Positions 14,001 through 29,000 are shown, counted from the first letter of the stretch. The stretch is 64,000 bases of DNA from Eutreptiella sp. 'Long Island Sound 2002' (GCA_964036045.1 OZ038381.1:157608283-157672282), one strand, 5' to 3'. The notes: generated by a model from the letters alone, not told the origin. Translations and numbers: made by a program.

Positions 14001-17000
14001 GCTTGCTGCTTGCCGCCACTTGTTGGCCGCTAGCTCCCGTCTGACGGCGGGTGCCGCTAGCTAGTGGTTGGTGGCCGTTGCCTCGGGGCTGCTGGCTGCT
14101 GCTTGCCGCCTGTTGGCGGTCGCATGGCGCTGTTGTCTGCAAGCTGTTGGCCACTCGCTACCGTCTGGTATCTTGTTGCCGGTGCCTGTCGGCCTCCGCT
14201 ATTGGCTGCTGTCCGTGGACTGCTGGCTACTGGCAGCCGGCCGCTGCTTGGCGGCCGCCGTCTAGTGGCTAGCACATGGTGGTTGTCGCTTGGTTGCTGC
14301 TGCCAGTTGGCTGCTATATGGAGGCTGCTCCCTACTGGCTGCTGGCTGAAGGAGAGAATTGGGCAATCCATGTTGTATCTAGTGCAAATGGAAATAAAAT
14401 CACGTAGGGTCAAAATAAAATCACGCAAAAAAAATTCACGTACAAAGATCAAAATCACGCGCGTGATTGCAAATGGGCGGGCGGTTTAACCACCAAGAAG
14501 CAGCCACTAGGCAGCAGCCACTGGATAGCTAGACAACAGAAATCAGCCGCCAGTAGTAGCCAACAAGCAGTGGCCAGTGAACAGCCGGCAGGCAGTGGGC
14601 AGGCCACGGCTAACGGGGAGCAACCAGGAACTAGCAGGCAGAGGCCACAGGGCAGCAGCCACCAAGTAGCGGCCAACAGGCCAACCAGCGGCCAGCAAGT
14701 AGCAACCACTAGGCAGCAACCGGTCCCCAGCGGCCACCAGCCGGCAGCAAGCAGCAGGCGACTGCTAGGCAGCAGCTGGTAGCCAACAGGTCGTAACCAC
14801 CCAGAAGCAGCCACCAAGCAACAGCCAATGGACAATAGACATCAGCCGTTAGGCAGCAGCCAGCAGCCAGCGGCCAACGGCCAACAAACAGCAAACGGTG
14901 GGCGGCAGCCACCAGGCAGTGGTAGGCCGGCAACAACCACCAAGCGGCACCCAATAGCTAGCAGCCACGAGCTGCAGCCAGCAAGGAACAGCCACCAGCA
15001 GCTGGCACCAGACGTAAGACAGCAAGTAGCCAGCGGCCAGCGAGCAGCAGCAAGCAGCTTGCTGGCCACTGGCTAGTTGCCAAGCAGCAGCTGGTAGCCA
15101 CAACGAAGTAAGCACAAGGAAGCACCCACCATGTAGCAGCCACTGGACAACAGACATGTGCCACTAGGCAGCAGCCAAACATGCAGTGGCCAACGGCCAA
15201 CAAACGGCAAACGGCGGGTAGCAGCCACCAGGCAGCAGCTACCAGCGGCTATTAATTGATTTACACCCGCGTTCAAATTTTGGGGTTTTGTCTTGGCTGC
15301 CGCCGAGTTTTGACCCCGGATTTGGACGCCCTGGCAGCTGGAGTGATGGGGAATGGGATCCCGGGGGGGTGGGGGGGGAGGATTTCCCAGGGGATCCCAG
15401 ATTTTGCTGTCTGAAGTAGACGCATTTTGGGGTTGCGTCAAATTTTCATTGTACCAAACTTTACACTTTGTTCAAAAAATGGGAAAATCTCAATGCCGGC
15501 GCCACCAATCGCTGTCGCCCGCAGCGGGGATGGAACCCACGCTTACCAGGGCGGATTCCAGCGCTGAGACCGCTAGACCACAGCCGCCGCCGGTTGTCAT
15601 TCTGGCAACTTTGCATATTGATTTGTCCTAGTATGTTCAAAAAAAGTTTAAAAAAAAACAAAGCCAGCGTGGGCGCCCCGGCTCGAGATCCTTACCAATT
15701 ACGACTCAGTGTGCCCTGGGGCATCAATGGGCACATGTACACATCAAAAGTGGGGCTGGAAAGCCCACATAGGTAGCACAATACCACAAACTTACACAAA
15801 AGTCATCAAGTGCACACTTGCATACACAATCACATGCGCCCAGCCCCCAAAATTCATAACTTGGTGCCACCGTGGCCGTTTTACAAACCTTTTTTTTGTT
15901 TGAAAGCCCTTTTTGTGTACAATACAACGATGTATTGTATTGGCACAAGTAGTGTGGGACAAGTTTATGCCAAATCGAAGGTACACCTCAGAAGCATCTG
16001 TACGAGGGCTTAGTTTCCCTTTACTTACTTCTTGACCCGCCCATTGGTAAGCTTGGACATATAGGTCCCAACGATCAACCCTAGCATCTTCTTGATGTCG
16101 AGGAGTTGACTCTTCAGGTTGAGGGGCATTCACCTCCATTTCAATGCAGACTCCTTCTTCCTTCACCTTCTTCAAGTAGTAGGCAATATGGTTCTTAGGG
16201 ATAACCCACTTCTTTTTGGCTTGTGTCGGACCTTTTGAGAACTCCATTGAGGATGCCCCATGCACCTCGCAAGGCACGATCTTTTTGAGAGAGAGTTGCA
16301 ATCAACTTCTCATGGTCTGTGACCACAGGGCATTTCCGAGAAGATCTCCTCATAATGCTGAGAAATTTGACAGAAAAGGAGAAAAAACGGTTGTTCAAAT
16401 ATTGGACTTTAAATAGGCACTTTGGCTCCAATTGACCTAGGCAAGCATCCATTTAATGCGGATTGTAATGCCAATGTAGCAGAAAAACTCGAAATCAAAA
16501 AACATGGCATTGGCATGAAGAAATGTCCAAAAATTGAACGGCGATTTTGGGAGTTTTCCAGATATGGGCCAAATTGCCCCAACCCCCTAGGGCAAGAATT
16601 GTGGTACATGCATTGTGACAAAAATTCTGATGCTCCCAGCTATAAAACAGCTCCTAAGCTACAGATCTGTCAAAAAAAATCCACATTTGGTGGTTTCCTG
16701 TTGGAGATATTTCCAAAATTTGAACGAACCGGCCAAAAAGTGCCGCGCGTAAGCAGTATAACAGCCGCTGGTAGTGGGCACCGAGCGTCCAGCGGGAAGC
16801 AACCACCAAGCAGCAGTTAGAGTCAGCAGGTAGCAGGTAGAGGCCATAGGGCAGCAGCCACAACTTGGCCAAGCCCCCAATGCGGCGAAGGCTTTGCGAC
16901 ATGGCGGCAGAGGTTGCGGTGAACACTATTTTTTACCAAAAACCTTGCCCATTGTGCAGAGGGTGCCCAAGGTTTCTGGCCCCCAAAAACATATTCTCCT

Positions 17001-20000
17001 TGTGTCTGCTGCAGCCCAGAATCCACCGGCTGAGCGGCTGACTATGTGGCACTAGACTGTGTCACCGGCCGCGTGAAAAATTCACTGGGCCGTAAAGAGT
17101 GAACACACAAGTCACAAGCTACACCCTCTCCTCACCAGCATCAGGGTGTTTGTCCCGCAGAAAACTTTGATTAGCGGGAAGCAACAAATTCCATTCCATG
17201 GGACCACAGAGGGACCTTTTTGTGGGCAGTAATAACATTTCATGGTGTCCATCTCAACAAGGGACCCAACAACACATGAATTCTCCAAGGACCCAAATTG
17301 AATGGTGCAGTAGTAGCAACAGTAGTAGTGCTATTGGTGGTGGTAGTGACAGCAGTGGACTCTTCGAGGACGTGACGTATGAACTCCGTCCCCAGCGTGT
17401 GGGGCCCTGAGCACTCCATGTGGGCTTGCTGCATGGAGGGGGTACGCAAGGCCGCCGCCCACTGCTCTAGTACAGTTGGTTCCCACAGCTAATGGCGCAC
17501 TGAGGCAGCCCGTTTCCCCACCTTCTGGTTGAGCCACTCCGCGAGCCGCTGGCGTGACAGGTGAAGGGGGAACCCAGCTGCACCAGCACTTCTCACACAC
17601 ACACACCAACAATGCCATCCCCTTCTATGCCTATCCCTGGCAACAAGTTTATGGTTTTTTGTTTCAACTCACCTACCCACCAGGCAGCCACCAGGCAGCA
17701 GCCACCAGATAGCAGCCACCACGCAGCAGCCACCAAGCAGCAACTAGCATCTAGCGGCCACCAGGCAACAGCCACCAGACAGCAGCCACCAAGCAGCGGC
17801 CGACAACCAGTAGCAAGCGGACGGCAGCCAGCAGCCAACAGCCAACAGCCACCAGGCAGCAGCTGCCAAGAAGCGACCACCAGGCAATAGCGGTAGGCAG
17901 CCAGCAGCCACCACATAGCATTCCCCAGGCTAGACGTCACAAGCTAGCCAAGAGTGCAACAGTGCAACGGCCTAGGGAGGGGTGTCGCATGGGGGCCCAG
18001 ACGAAGCGCACGAGCCCCCCCCCTCCCCCAAGAGGAATTGGCAGCCGACTCCATGCGGACAGCCGATGCAGAGACCAGGGGCCACCCACCACACCATAAT
18101 GCACCACGCCGCACTGCACCGCATTGCACCACGCCGGACCGCACACATTGCACCAGTGTGGGCTTGCGATAGTAGGCCCCAACCCTCAACTGGGGAAGAG
18201 AAGGACTCTGGTGGGACCAAATGGCAGTCCGGAAGAAATGCTGGAACCTGCTCAAAAATGCAAAAAAAAAAAAACTTTCAGGGGTTCGGTTGGTTTGGGA
18301 GTTATTTGACAGTAGTTGGCGGTTGTGTTACCGCAACTGTTGGTTTTTCCGACAGCACTTGGTGCTAAGTTCACGGCACTGGGCATAAATTTGCAGTTAC
18401 GGGATGGCACTCCGGTCACAATATTGCCACCTAGTCAGCAGCGCATAGACGGCAGCTGGCAGACCACTTTTGTCTGTTGGCAGACAACAATACTTCCTAA
18501 AGCCACTGCAGTTGCGCACAGGACCCAATTTCTTGCCACTGGTATGTTCTACCATGATCTACCATGATCAGCAGCGCCGCAACAGACATAAGCCTCATAT
18601 AAAAGCACTAACATCCTTGAACTGAATGGCAAAATTACCATCGACAAGGTGAACAGGGATTGTGTACTCTTGATACGGCCTTCCAACCCACAACAGTAAC
18701 CTGGCATTCGCAGAGGATCAATGAGGAGTGCAGTGCACGTGGTGTGGTGTGGTGTGGTGTGGTGTGGTGTGGTGTGGTGTGGTGTGGTGTGGTGTGGTGT
18801 GGGGTGGTGTGGTGTGGTGTGGTGTGGTGTGGTGTGGTGTGGTGTGGTGTGGTGTGGTGTGGTGTGGTGTGGTGTGGTGTGGTGTGGTGTGGTGTGGTGT
18901 GGTGTGGTGTGGTGTGGTGTGGTGTGGTGTGGTGTGGTGTGGTGTGGTGTGGTGTGGTGTGGTGTGGTGTGGTGTGGTGTGGTGTGGTGTGGTGTGGTGT
19001 GGTGTGGTGTGGTGTGGTGTGGTGTGGTGTGGTGTGGTGTGGTGTGGTGTGGTGTGGTGTGGTGTGGTGTGGTGTGCCGAAGGCGCTGTTACCAGAAGGC
19101 AAAGGCCGGGATGTCTTGCTTACGGGCATAGCAAAACGGGCAGGGGTGTGTGCGTGTGCGCGCTCTGTGTGGCACCTGCGTAGCGGCTGGGTTTGCCCCT
19201 TCGTCCGGTCTCTGTCCATGGCCGCTCTGCAATGGCACCGGCAAGCGGAGCGGCGGGGGGTGTGGTGTGGTGTGGTGTGGTGTGGTGTGGTGTGGTGTGG
19301 TGTGGTGTGGTGTGGTGTGGTGTGGTGTGGTGTGGTGTGGTGTGGTGCCTTTGTAGCAGTGCCATAGCCTTGGGAACCGAGCATCCACTCCCGCGTGCTG
19401 TGGGGCTGGATGAGATGGGAATTCATGCGCTTGGATTAATTTGTTCCGCTCGCTCGCTTGATGTGGCCATCTCGCTCAGTGACAAGTGCTGTAGTCCTAA
19501 ACCCAATCCCAGGCTGAGGCATACGTCAGCATCAGTCGCTCCTACCGAAAGGAACTTGTGCTCTTGCGGACACCCGTTCATGGGGTCGTACGATTCTGCA
19601 ATACAAATGCACGGACCAGGGCATTTGACAGATCATAGGCACCGCACCAGACTGCATGACACGGCACGGCACAGCACGGCAGAGGACAACACCACACCGC
19701 ACCCACACCACACCACCCCACACCACACCACACCACACCACACCATACACCACACCGCACAGCAGCGCCCCCCCCCACTGCACTGCACCGCAGCCCCCCC
19801 CTCCACACCGCCCTGCCCTGCCCCGCCCCGCCCCACACTGCACCACTGCTTAATGGCTGCCTGCAGACGTTGAAGGAACAGGGCACAATAGGGACAGCCT
19901 TGACTGCCCCCCCCCCCCCCCCGATTCCCCACCAAGGGGGAGGGGCACCATTGTTCAAACTGCAGGAGTTCCACTGCCCACTGCCCAAGGCAGTGAGGCA

Positions 20001-23000
20001 GGGAGCAATAGGAGTTCCACTGCCTACTGCCCCAGGGCAGCGAGGCAGTGTACAGAAGGACTTCAACAGCCCACTGCCCACAGATGGTGTGGCAGAAGAC
20101 AGAACAAAATCAGCTGCCCAAGTGCCAGCCTCATCACAGCTCGACCAGGGCTAGGAGGCACATAGGCCTGGGCCCAGTGAGAACTTCAGAGGTGCCATCA
20201 AGCAGAGCGGCAGGGCGTCCCAAGGAAGCCCAAACAGCAGCCCAAAGGAAGCCCAAACAGCAGCCGACCCTCCCGATTTGCAGTATCCATGTGCAAGGCA
20301 TCCCGGCCATTCATTTGGTAATAGCGCCTTCGGCAGACCACACCACACCACACCACACCACACATGGTGGGGGGGGGGGGGGGTAACGGTCAGGGGGGGG
20401 GGGCAAATCCGATGGCACAAAATTGCGCGAAAGGTGCGAGGAAATTGCAGCAAATTGCAGAAAAATTGCCGGAAAATGCAGAAAAATTGCGATACCATAA
20501 GCAACCCTCCTTAACCCTCAAGGTGCAACAATTCTGAACAGGTGGAACAGAATTTTTCTTTCGGTCCTTTAAAAGGTCCACAGGCAGCACAATTACAAGA
20601 GGCGCCCCTCAATATCACCATGGAATTGAAGCATGAACCGAAGGCGGCAGATGTTGTCGTCCAATTTGTGCTGCCGCTTCAAAATTGTCCCACACGGTGA
20701 GAAAAAGTGTTCCACATCACCACAAGAAGTGGGCTGTGTAATCAAGAACAACACCCTTCGAAAGGTGAAGGGGCACATGATTGCCACCATTCTTGCAAAG
20801 CAATAGGACCGTTTATATCAATAGTGTTGCAATGGATGTACAAAGTCCGGTGCTCAGCAAGGTCTGGCACGTCGGACATTCCCCAGAAGGGGTATTGATC
20901 CATGGGTTGTGGCAAATCAGGCAGTGTTGGGCCTCCGGTAATGCATGTTTCTACATCTTTTTGTTTGTCTGTTGTACCAATTCATTAGCCATAGACCTGT
21001 CTCCCGGTATATTACTGTGTTAGAGACACCTTGTTATCTCCAAATGGTCCTCATGCATTAAGTATTGCAACTGGCTTGACACCTTTGTGTAGGAAGTTCT
21101 AAAGCCCACTTTCACCGGATCAAGCAAAAAAAAAACATTGCTTACACAACATGAATGTTTTCCCAAGTTTTTTGAGTACACTTTCAGAAGTAACCTACCA
21201 ATATCTGCTCCTCACCTATTCTTGTATGGGTATTCTACCCACGTATCCTCTTTCGCCGGATCCGTAAAGCTTCTGCATACTGCCTACTGCTCGCCAAATA
21301 CCATGTGTTTCCTGTTGGTTATCAACGGACTATGAGAATGCTTTCTGCGCGCCGCAGGTGCGCCGCAGGCTCCGCAGGGTTTGAGAAACCTGTTTTATTG
21401 CAGAGTGTTCCGGAAACACTCCAGATAACTGAGAAATAGCACACGTTGATCTTTTGACACCATCGCTCCATCAATGTGAAGACTACGGCCCCGGCTCAAC
21501 GTGTAAAGCGTGGTAGGGAAGTCTCACCCTTCTATTGTGGTTAAGGAGAAGGGGCGTTACTCCCTCCGTCAAAAGTAGCAGAGCCCCAATACTACTTCCT
21601 TCCCATACCCCCCTACGTCACAGGGTGCCCATTTCTGTGATGTAGTCGTTTCACTTCGCAATTGCGATGTTTCGCGGTTCGAGTCGTTTCGCGTTTCGAT
21701 TCAACGCCAACTATGCCGAAGCGTAGCAAGGCTAGCGGCTCCGCGTGGAGTAGATGGATCGGACACAATGCTCAATGTGGGTGGCGGCGGCCCGCGACAG
21801 GGGCCCCTTGTCCGCAGGCTGACGATTGCATTTAATGAGTGTCCCCCGCTACTAGGGAGAAATCAATGGCTTCCAATGCTCAGCACGGGGACAAAATCAG
21901 AAATGGCCCACATGTGGGCACAGTGGCTACCTAACCCCTACCCCCGGGTTGACACCCCGTAACATAACATGTGCCTTCTCGAGGTCCCCATGGTAGGGAG
22001 AGAGCAATATGGCTACATAAAAGGGCCATACTATATGGTAAAACCGGGCCCCAAGCCCCCCGGGGAGCACAACAAGGTGGAATCTAAAAAGCTCCACAAA
22101 TTAGGCAGGTTTCCCAAACTACGCGCCGCAGGAAAAGCATTCTCTGTGGCATTACACTCCTTCCGCCTTGTACCCTATGCTCTGCGATATCCGTCACGTC
22201 GGACTGGCCCAACAAGGCCCAACAGGGGGGGTATTGATCCATGGCGTGTGGCACATCAATTTCGTGGCTTCAAAAATGTGCAATTGTCCCTAGTATTCAA
22301 TCTGCCGGGACTCCTTTTTCAACCTCTCCTTGTACACCACCAACATTGTTTTCAACAATTGCAACAAGTAGCCCTAACCTCGAAGGGAACCCCCACCACT
22401 CAACTTGTTCAAAAGGTCTTCAATTTTGGGGGGAAACTTTTCATTGTCAGTGGTTGTACTCCACTCGTCGTGAAGCACCATCAATTTATCATACAAAAAA
22501 TATGCCGTGCCATACTCTTGTGCAAGATTCAGTGCGCTCTACAAAAATAGCACAATGATCTAAGATGAAACACAAGCAGACAAGCAAAACCATAGGGCGC
22601 TTCTTGATCAATTCCGCAATACGTTGCAGCAAACGCTTCTTGGCACCCTCATGCCTCAAAAAAGGGTACAGCGATGCCTCAACACCAAGAAATTCGAACC
22701 AAATTTCCCAATTTTCGGTATACCAATCAGCTGCATCACGCCACGCATTCCAGCATGCCTCACCAACTTGTTGTGGCATCAAATCAACAAAACCCTTTGA
22801 ATGCAAGAACTTCAGCCACAAGCAACGTCTAGCGTTGTTTTTGGCACCTTAATGACACTCATAGAGGAACAAAATTTCTCTATTAAATCCCCAAAATTGG
22901 GGTGATCCTTCATGATGTCTCCGATGCCAAACAACTTGTGGGATGTGCACAGCCACCATTCAACCTTTGTCCAAATGGCCTTCAAAACATGCCGCACACT

Positions 23001-26000
23001 AGCGACCATGACACTGCCCTCATCCATGTACACATGTTTAACTTGATCACATTCAATGCGAAGGGCCACACAGTCCGCAGCACCCTGCAGCAACCTCTTG
23101 GTGCTCTACACCACCCTTCGGACCTGGCCCTCCAAAAATTGAAAATCAAACGCATATCTCTGGGTGCACACGTGGTAACACTGCTGCACCGCGTTCATCA
23201 GACCACTCGTCCAAAAAGAGGTGTAGCGGGTCTTTTTTGATAATGTCCCAGAGTGTGCGAAAATTACTACCATACAGCCGCAGTGCGTGGTTTTTTGGAA
23301 AATAAGTTGAGAGAACGGGGATGGAGCCATGGTGGCTGTGGTACTTCTTGTGCTACACAAGCCACACGGGATGGTCAAATTTCTCTTGAGGGATTCACGT
23401 ACCCAGAAGCATCAATACGAGGTCGTCTTGGGTAGCATATTGTAGTTCGTTGGTACTAGCAACATGTAGAAGCGTTGGCTGTGCCAAGGTGGTAACACGT
23501 TGTTGCACATCTGGTGTTGGGGTTCCCTCGGCTCATTCTGCGCGTTTTTGCTCTCGAAGCTTTGACGTCCTGCGTGCTTGCTGGTGCCCCTTGCTGTCAA
23601 CGTGTGACTGCACAAATGTTTTCTGCCGGTGAGAGACAGATTTTCCACAACACATGCAGAACAAGTACTCCTCATTCTTGTCAGAAACTCAAACCTCAAA
23701 TGGCTCATCAGGGACTTATTCCTTCCTCTGCCACGGGGACATGCTGCAATACTTTGCCCCTGCACCCCCACGACCAGCCCCACGTTCCTCTTCAAGGGAC
23801 CAGTCTCAACAACCTCCTACAACTCTGGCTCAAGGGAGAGTGTCTCAGATGGTGATGCCATATTGCCGGTGGCAAAAAAAAAGAGAAACGGAGTGTGGCA
23901 CACCAGCAAATGGCAGTTGTCAGACACACATCGCAGCATGGCCCTGTGGCACAGGAAGGAACCGTTCAGTCATCTTCAAGCGTGGACAAAATAGAGTCTC
24001 ATCATTCTGCAAAGTTGTGCACACTAGTCTAGTTCACAGCAAGGGACACCAACAGACACGCAAGATGGGCAAGTCAGAAAAAACTGCGGGAAAATGGCGG
24101 AAAATTGCGAACCTCAATCCCCCCCATGGCACACACCACACAGCATTGCTTCGCACCCCCCCCCCCCCCCCGCACCCTGCCCCGCCCCGCCCCGCCCCGC
24201 CCCGGAGCACACTGCACCACTCCTCGGTGGCTGCCCACAGACGCTAAAGGCGCAGGGCATGATAGGGACAGCCTTGAGCCCCCCCCCCCCCCCTCTTCAC
24301 CAAGGGGGGGCCACCATTGTTCAAAGTGCTCCTGGCTGCAGCCCAATGCAGGCCACGTGTCTTGCCCCCAATGCAAAAAGAAAAACTGGTTCTAATCTGG
24401 TGCAGAGCGGGGGATAGCAGAGCAATGGAGAACGTGACACACTGACACACTGCATCCTTGCTCTGACACGGTGTACCACTGTTCTAACACCACGCCACGC
24501 CACTGCACCTAAACCAACCCCACAACACGGGGAACTCTGACCCTAGGGATTATCAAGGTGCACTGACCCATCGACGCTACGCCAACCTTGTGAAGCGGTG
24601 CTGCCCAGGGAACCGTTCCTGGAGGAGTGTGGGAGCGCGGGAGGAACTCCATTTTGCACTGGGTGCTGCACCTGCGCAGTACAGACAGGAATGCCAGCAA
24701 AGCCCTGCAAATGACCAACACTAAACTGTCCTGGCACAAGCGGTGTTTGGACGCCAAAAAGCACGCAGGGGGGTTGCACAACTTACCGACCGAATTCGAA
24801 AGATTCGCGGAATCCTAATTTTTGTGTTGGGTGTTTTGAATTAACAACAAGCAAAAATTTTGCGACAGCATCCAAAATGGGCAAAAATGGGAAAAAATTA
24901 TTTCATTTTTGCGAATTTTTTGCAGAACCCATTTTTGCGTAAGGCATGACGCCAAAAATTAATATTTTTTTACGTTTTGTGGATTGGGGTTGATTCTTTT
25001 TGTTGCTACTGCAAGAAACCATGCTTACCTTGGACTCTGGGATTGCAGTCCATTCCTACACAAGCATACAAATATCCATCAGTTTGGCTCCGGGACTGCA
25101 GCCCATAGCACAGATAAGCAACAACAAGCATGATTCAGGTCCACGAGCTTTTCAACAAACCAGTTCCAAACTAGTCCATGGCTAGCCACTTTATCTGCTT
25201 TGGGGCACATTAGCATTCTCTGAAAGCAAAGCAACGTACAGAATGGGGCATGAGACAGGGAAGAGGGGGGCAAAAAGCAGTGGGACAGACACAGCATCCC
25301 TCCCGCAAATCCGGTATTCTTGCAACAAGGGGGGGCAGAGGCAAAAATTATTTTATTTTTGCAATTTTTTTTTGCGGAACCCATTTTTGCATAAGGCATG
25401 ACGCCAAAAATTAATATTTTTTGTGCTTTAATTTTTAATTAATTTTTAATTTTTTTAATTTTTTTAATTACTTAATTAATTTAATTAATTAATTTAATTT
25501 TTTTTGCGGACAACAACACCGTTGTGCCGGGAAATAAATATTTTTTCAAATCTTTAGGATTTGGTCGGTACAAGGCGGAAGGAGTGTAATGCCACAGTCG
25601 GTTGATAACCAACAGGAAACACATGGTACTTGGCGAGCAGTAGGTGTAAGCTGTCATGTAATCAACAGAGGTAGAAAATCAACCCCTCAACAGTACGCCC
25701 ATCGCTTTGCAGAAAACCAAAGTACTCAGTACTTGCAACTACCTTGATGAGCTCGCGAAATACGTAGAAGCTTTACGGATCCGGCAAAAGAGGATACGTG
25801 GGTAGAATACCCATACAAGAATAGGTGAGGAGCAGATATTGGTAGGTTACTTCTGAAAATGTACTCAAAAAACTTGGGAAAACATTCATGTTGTGTAACC
25901 AATGTTTTTTTTGTGCTTGATCCGGTGAAAGTGGGCTTTAGAACTTCCTACACAAAGGTGTCAAGCCAGTTGCAATACTTAATGCATGAGGACCATTTGG

Positions 26001-29000
26001 AGATAACAAGGTGTCTCTAACACAGTAATATACCGGGAGACAGGTCTATGGCTAATGAATTGGTACAACATACAAACAAAAAGATGTAGAAACATGCACA
26101 ACAAGAGGCCCAACACACACCTTGGAAATGTCAAATTTTGGTGTTTCACACAAAGGCACCTCTAACCATTACATACAGCGCAGCTCTTCGAAACATAGCA
26201 ACAACATATGACAGGAGTGTCCACACCAAATCCCGGGTGTGCAATAGGGATGGGGATAGGGTCACCGAGCTGGTGGAAGCAGTCTTGGTTTTATGACCCT
26301 CTTTAGTGTCGAGGGTCGACCTACTAGGTTTGGCAAGCAGCAAGCAGCAGCAAGCACGCACGCACACACAAAATGGAGAAAAAGCACAACTCTGTTGTGG
26401 TCCTTTGGATCTCGCCAAAACTTTGGTGCATGATACCCATGGGTGTTCGGGACAATCACACAAATTGAGAGCAGGAAACTCAATGGTTGCGGCTGGGAAC
26501 AGGGGTTGCAAGTGGCAGGCCCTTTCAAAAAATATCAAAAGTAAGCAAAAAATGTTCTTTTTTAGGCAGTTTGTGCAGCTTGTCCTTGGAGGGGGGGCCA
26601 TTTGCATTGGAACGAAAGTAGATGATTCACCAACACCTTTGATCATTGTCGAGTGGGTTTTGCACCAAATTGGTGGCCCCAACGACCTCTTTTCGGGCCC
26701 AAAATGCCGCAAAACTAGCCTTGAAAAGCACCCTTTTTTGCGTCCTTTTTCAAGTTCCACCTTCCCGTGTGGTGTTTGATTGCCGTGGAATGTGTTGGGC
26801 GCCCTTGTGGTGATAAAAAGATGAAAGGGATCACTTGCAAGCCATTTTCTCGCTGTCAACACCCTTCAATGCCTCATTTTGGCTTCGTTGAATGGTGGAG
26901 CGCGTTGAATGGTGGAGCGCGCACAACGCACGTCCGAGGGTTGGGTTACGGAGGTCACCTGTGGGTCCAAAAAAGGTCAAAAATGAATTTTCCAAAATTG
27001 TACGTAGACCACTTTTGGTGCTCAAAAAAGTGGTTTAAGGCCATTTCAAGCCCACCTTTGACCGCTATTAGCCCACCGAACTCCCCAAAATCCCAGAAAT
27101 GGGCAATGGAAATGGGTGAAATCGGCCTTGACAAGCACCCTTTTTGCATACTATTTCAAAATTCTATTGCCTTCGGCAAGTCCACCTCGTAGAGAGTCTA
27201 CCCCAAGCAACACACACCCAAAATAGGGTAAAAACTACATAAATGCGGGCTCAAGCATGCTTTACATACCTTGGATGGTCATTTTAGGTGATCACGGTAT
27301 CAAAACAATAATTTTCGAAAACTTCGATTTTTGTGCTACCTCGGGTGAAAAACTGCATAAGCAGGTTGTGTACCAATCCCTTGGGAGACCCCCCCCCCCT
27401 GACCTAATACCCAAATAGGGTGAAAAACATGTGCATACGGCCTAAAACATGCTTTACATACCTTGGATGGTCATTTTAGGTGATCATAATATCAAAAAAA
27501 CAAGTTTCGAAAACTTTGATTTTTGTGCTACCTCGGGTGAAAAACTGCATAAGCTGGTTGTGTACCAATCCCTTGTGAGACCCCCCCCCCCCCCCCCCAA
27601 ACCAATACCCAAATAGGGTGAAAAACATGTAAATACGGCCTAAAACATGCCTTACATAGCTTGGATGGTCATTTTAGGTGATCACAATATGAAAAAAGTA
27701 AGTTTCGAAAACTTCGATTGTTGAGTTGTCCAAAGTGAAAAACTGCATAAAGCAGGTGGTGCACCAATCCTTTGGGAGACCCCCCCCCACGTGCGCCCAA
27801 TACCCAAATAGGGTGAAAAACACGTAAATACGGCCTACAACATGCTTTACATACCTTGGATGGTCATTTTGGGTGGTCACAATATCAAAAACACAAGTTT
27901 TGAAAACTTCGATTTTTGAGCTGTCCAAAGTGAAAAACTGCATGAGCAGGTTGTGTACCAATCCCTTGGGAGACCCCCCCCACCCACCCAATACCCAAAT
28001 AGGGTGAAAAACACGTAAATACAGCCTAAAACATGCCTTACATAGCTTGGATGGTCATTTTAGGTGATCACAATATCAAAAAAATAAGTTTCGAAAACTT
28101 CGAATTTTGAGCTGTGCAAAGTGAAAAACTGCATAAAGCAGGTTGTGTACCAATCCCTTGGGAGACCCCCCCCACCCACCAAACACCCAAATAGGGTGAA
28201 AATCATGTAAATACGGCCTAAAACATGCGTTGCATACCTTGGATGGTCATTTTAGGTGGTCACAATATCAAAAAAATAAGTTTCGAAAACTTCGATTTTT
28301 GAGCTGCCCAGGGTGAAAAACTGCATAAGCAGGTTGTGTACCGGCCCATTCACTAGGCCATTATTGGTGGAAACAGCCATTTCGCGTCTTTGGCACGCGT
28401 TGTGAACCGGCCTAAGCAAGGCTAGAGACTGCAAAAAACGTCTTTCCATATCCTAGCAGGCATATATTGTCACAACATCCCCACTCGCACCCCTCAGAGT
28501 GGGTACCACGGGGTCACCAAGATCGCCAAAACCCCCAACATACCAAAAATGGCTGAAAAGTGCATAAACTGCATGAGCGCTCGTCCCGCCCCGCCCCATA
28601 CAAACCCTATGGAGTCGGGACCCGGAAACACTTTTTCGGCTCAAAATCGAAAAAAAACCTAAAGATTCATGATTTTCGACCCAAAAAAAGGGGGGGTCAT
28701 TTTTTCGACATTTTTGACCCCCCCCCCACCCCCCCCCCCCCCCACCCCCCCCCTAAAAAGTGGGTTTCAAGTGGGGGGGTCTGGGGGGGTCCGGACCAAA
28801 AACTCATTGGGGGATGCGTTTATTGGACAAAATCATGATTTTACAAGGGGTTAAACTAACAATTCAACCCCTTGGGGTAGGGTACGCGAATAGGCCCAAA
28901 ATGGGGGGTATGTGGCGTTTTCCCATATATACGCCTGCCTGGCTTTGATCTAACAACCTCTGCGAGGTGATTCTATTGCCTTCGGCAGGTCCACCTCGCA

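Larger units (their letters stand above)
20593..23700 (-). pseudogene. hAT-family transposase, broken and split
   Basis: Pieces lie in gene order on the minus strand. A BED-type zinc finger is at 23670-23575 (CMCCGK, later HVDSKGHQQ). The middle, 23093-22489, contains HVYMDEGS, WLCTSHKLFGIGDIMKDH and WFEFLGVEASLYPFL. The C-terminal dimerisation block is at 20790-20593 (DVEHFFSPCGTILKRQHKL), matching the family's ERxFSxxG...RxxL pattern. Stops and at least one frameshift (near 22815) disrupt it, and about 1.7 kb of other sequence, including one arm of a long inverted repeat, separates the middle from the C-terminus. This looks like an old element opened by a later insertion. Confidence 0.55.

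Noticed and set aside
18635-19426. Long open frames through the GGTGT arrays (His-Thr-Pro and Cys-Gly-Val repeats)
   Set aside because: They come only from the pentanucleotide microsatellite having no stops in several frames.
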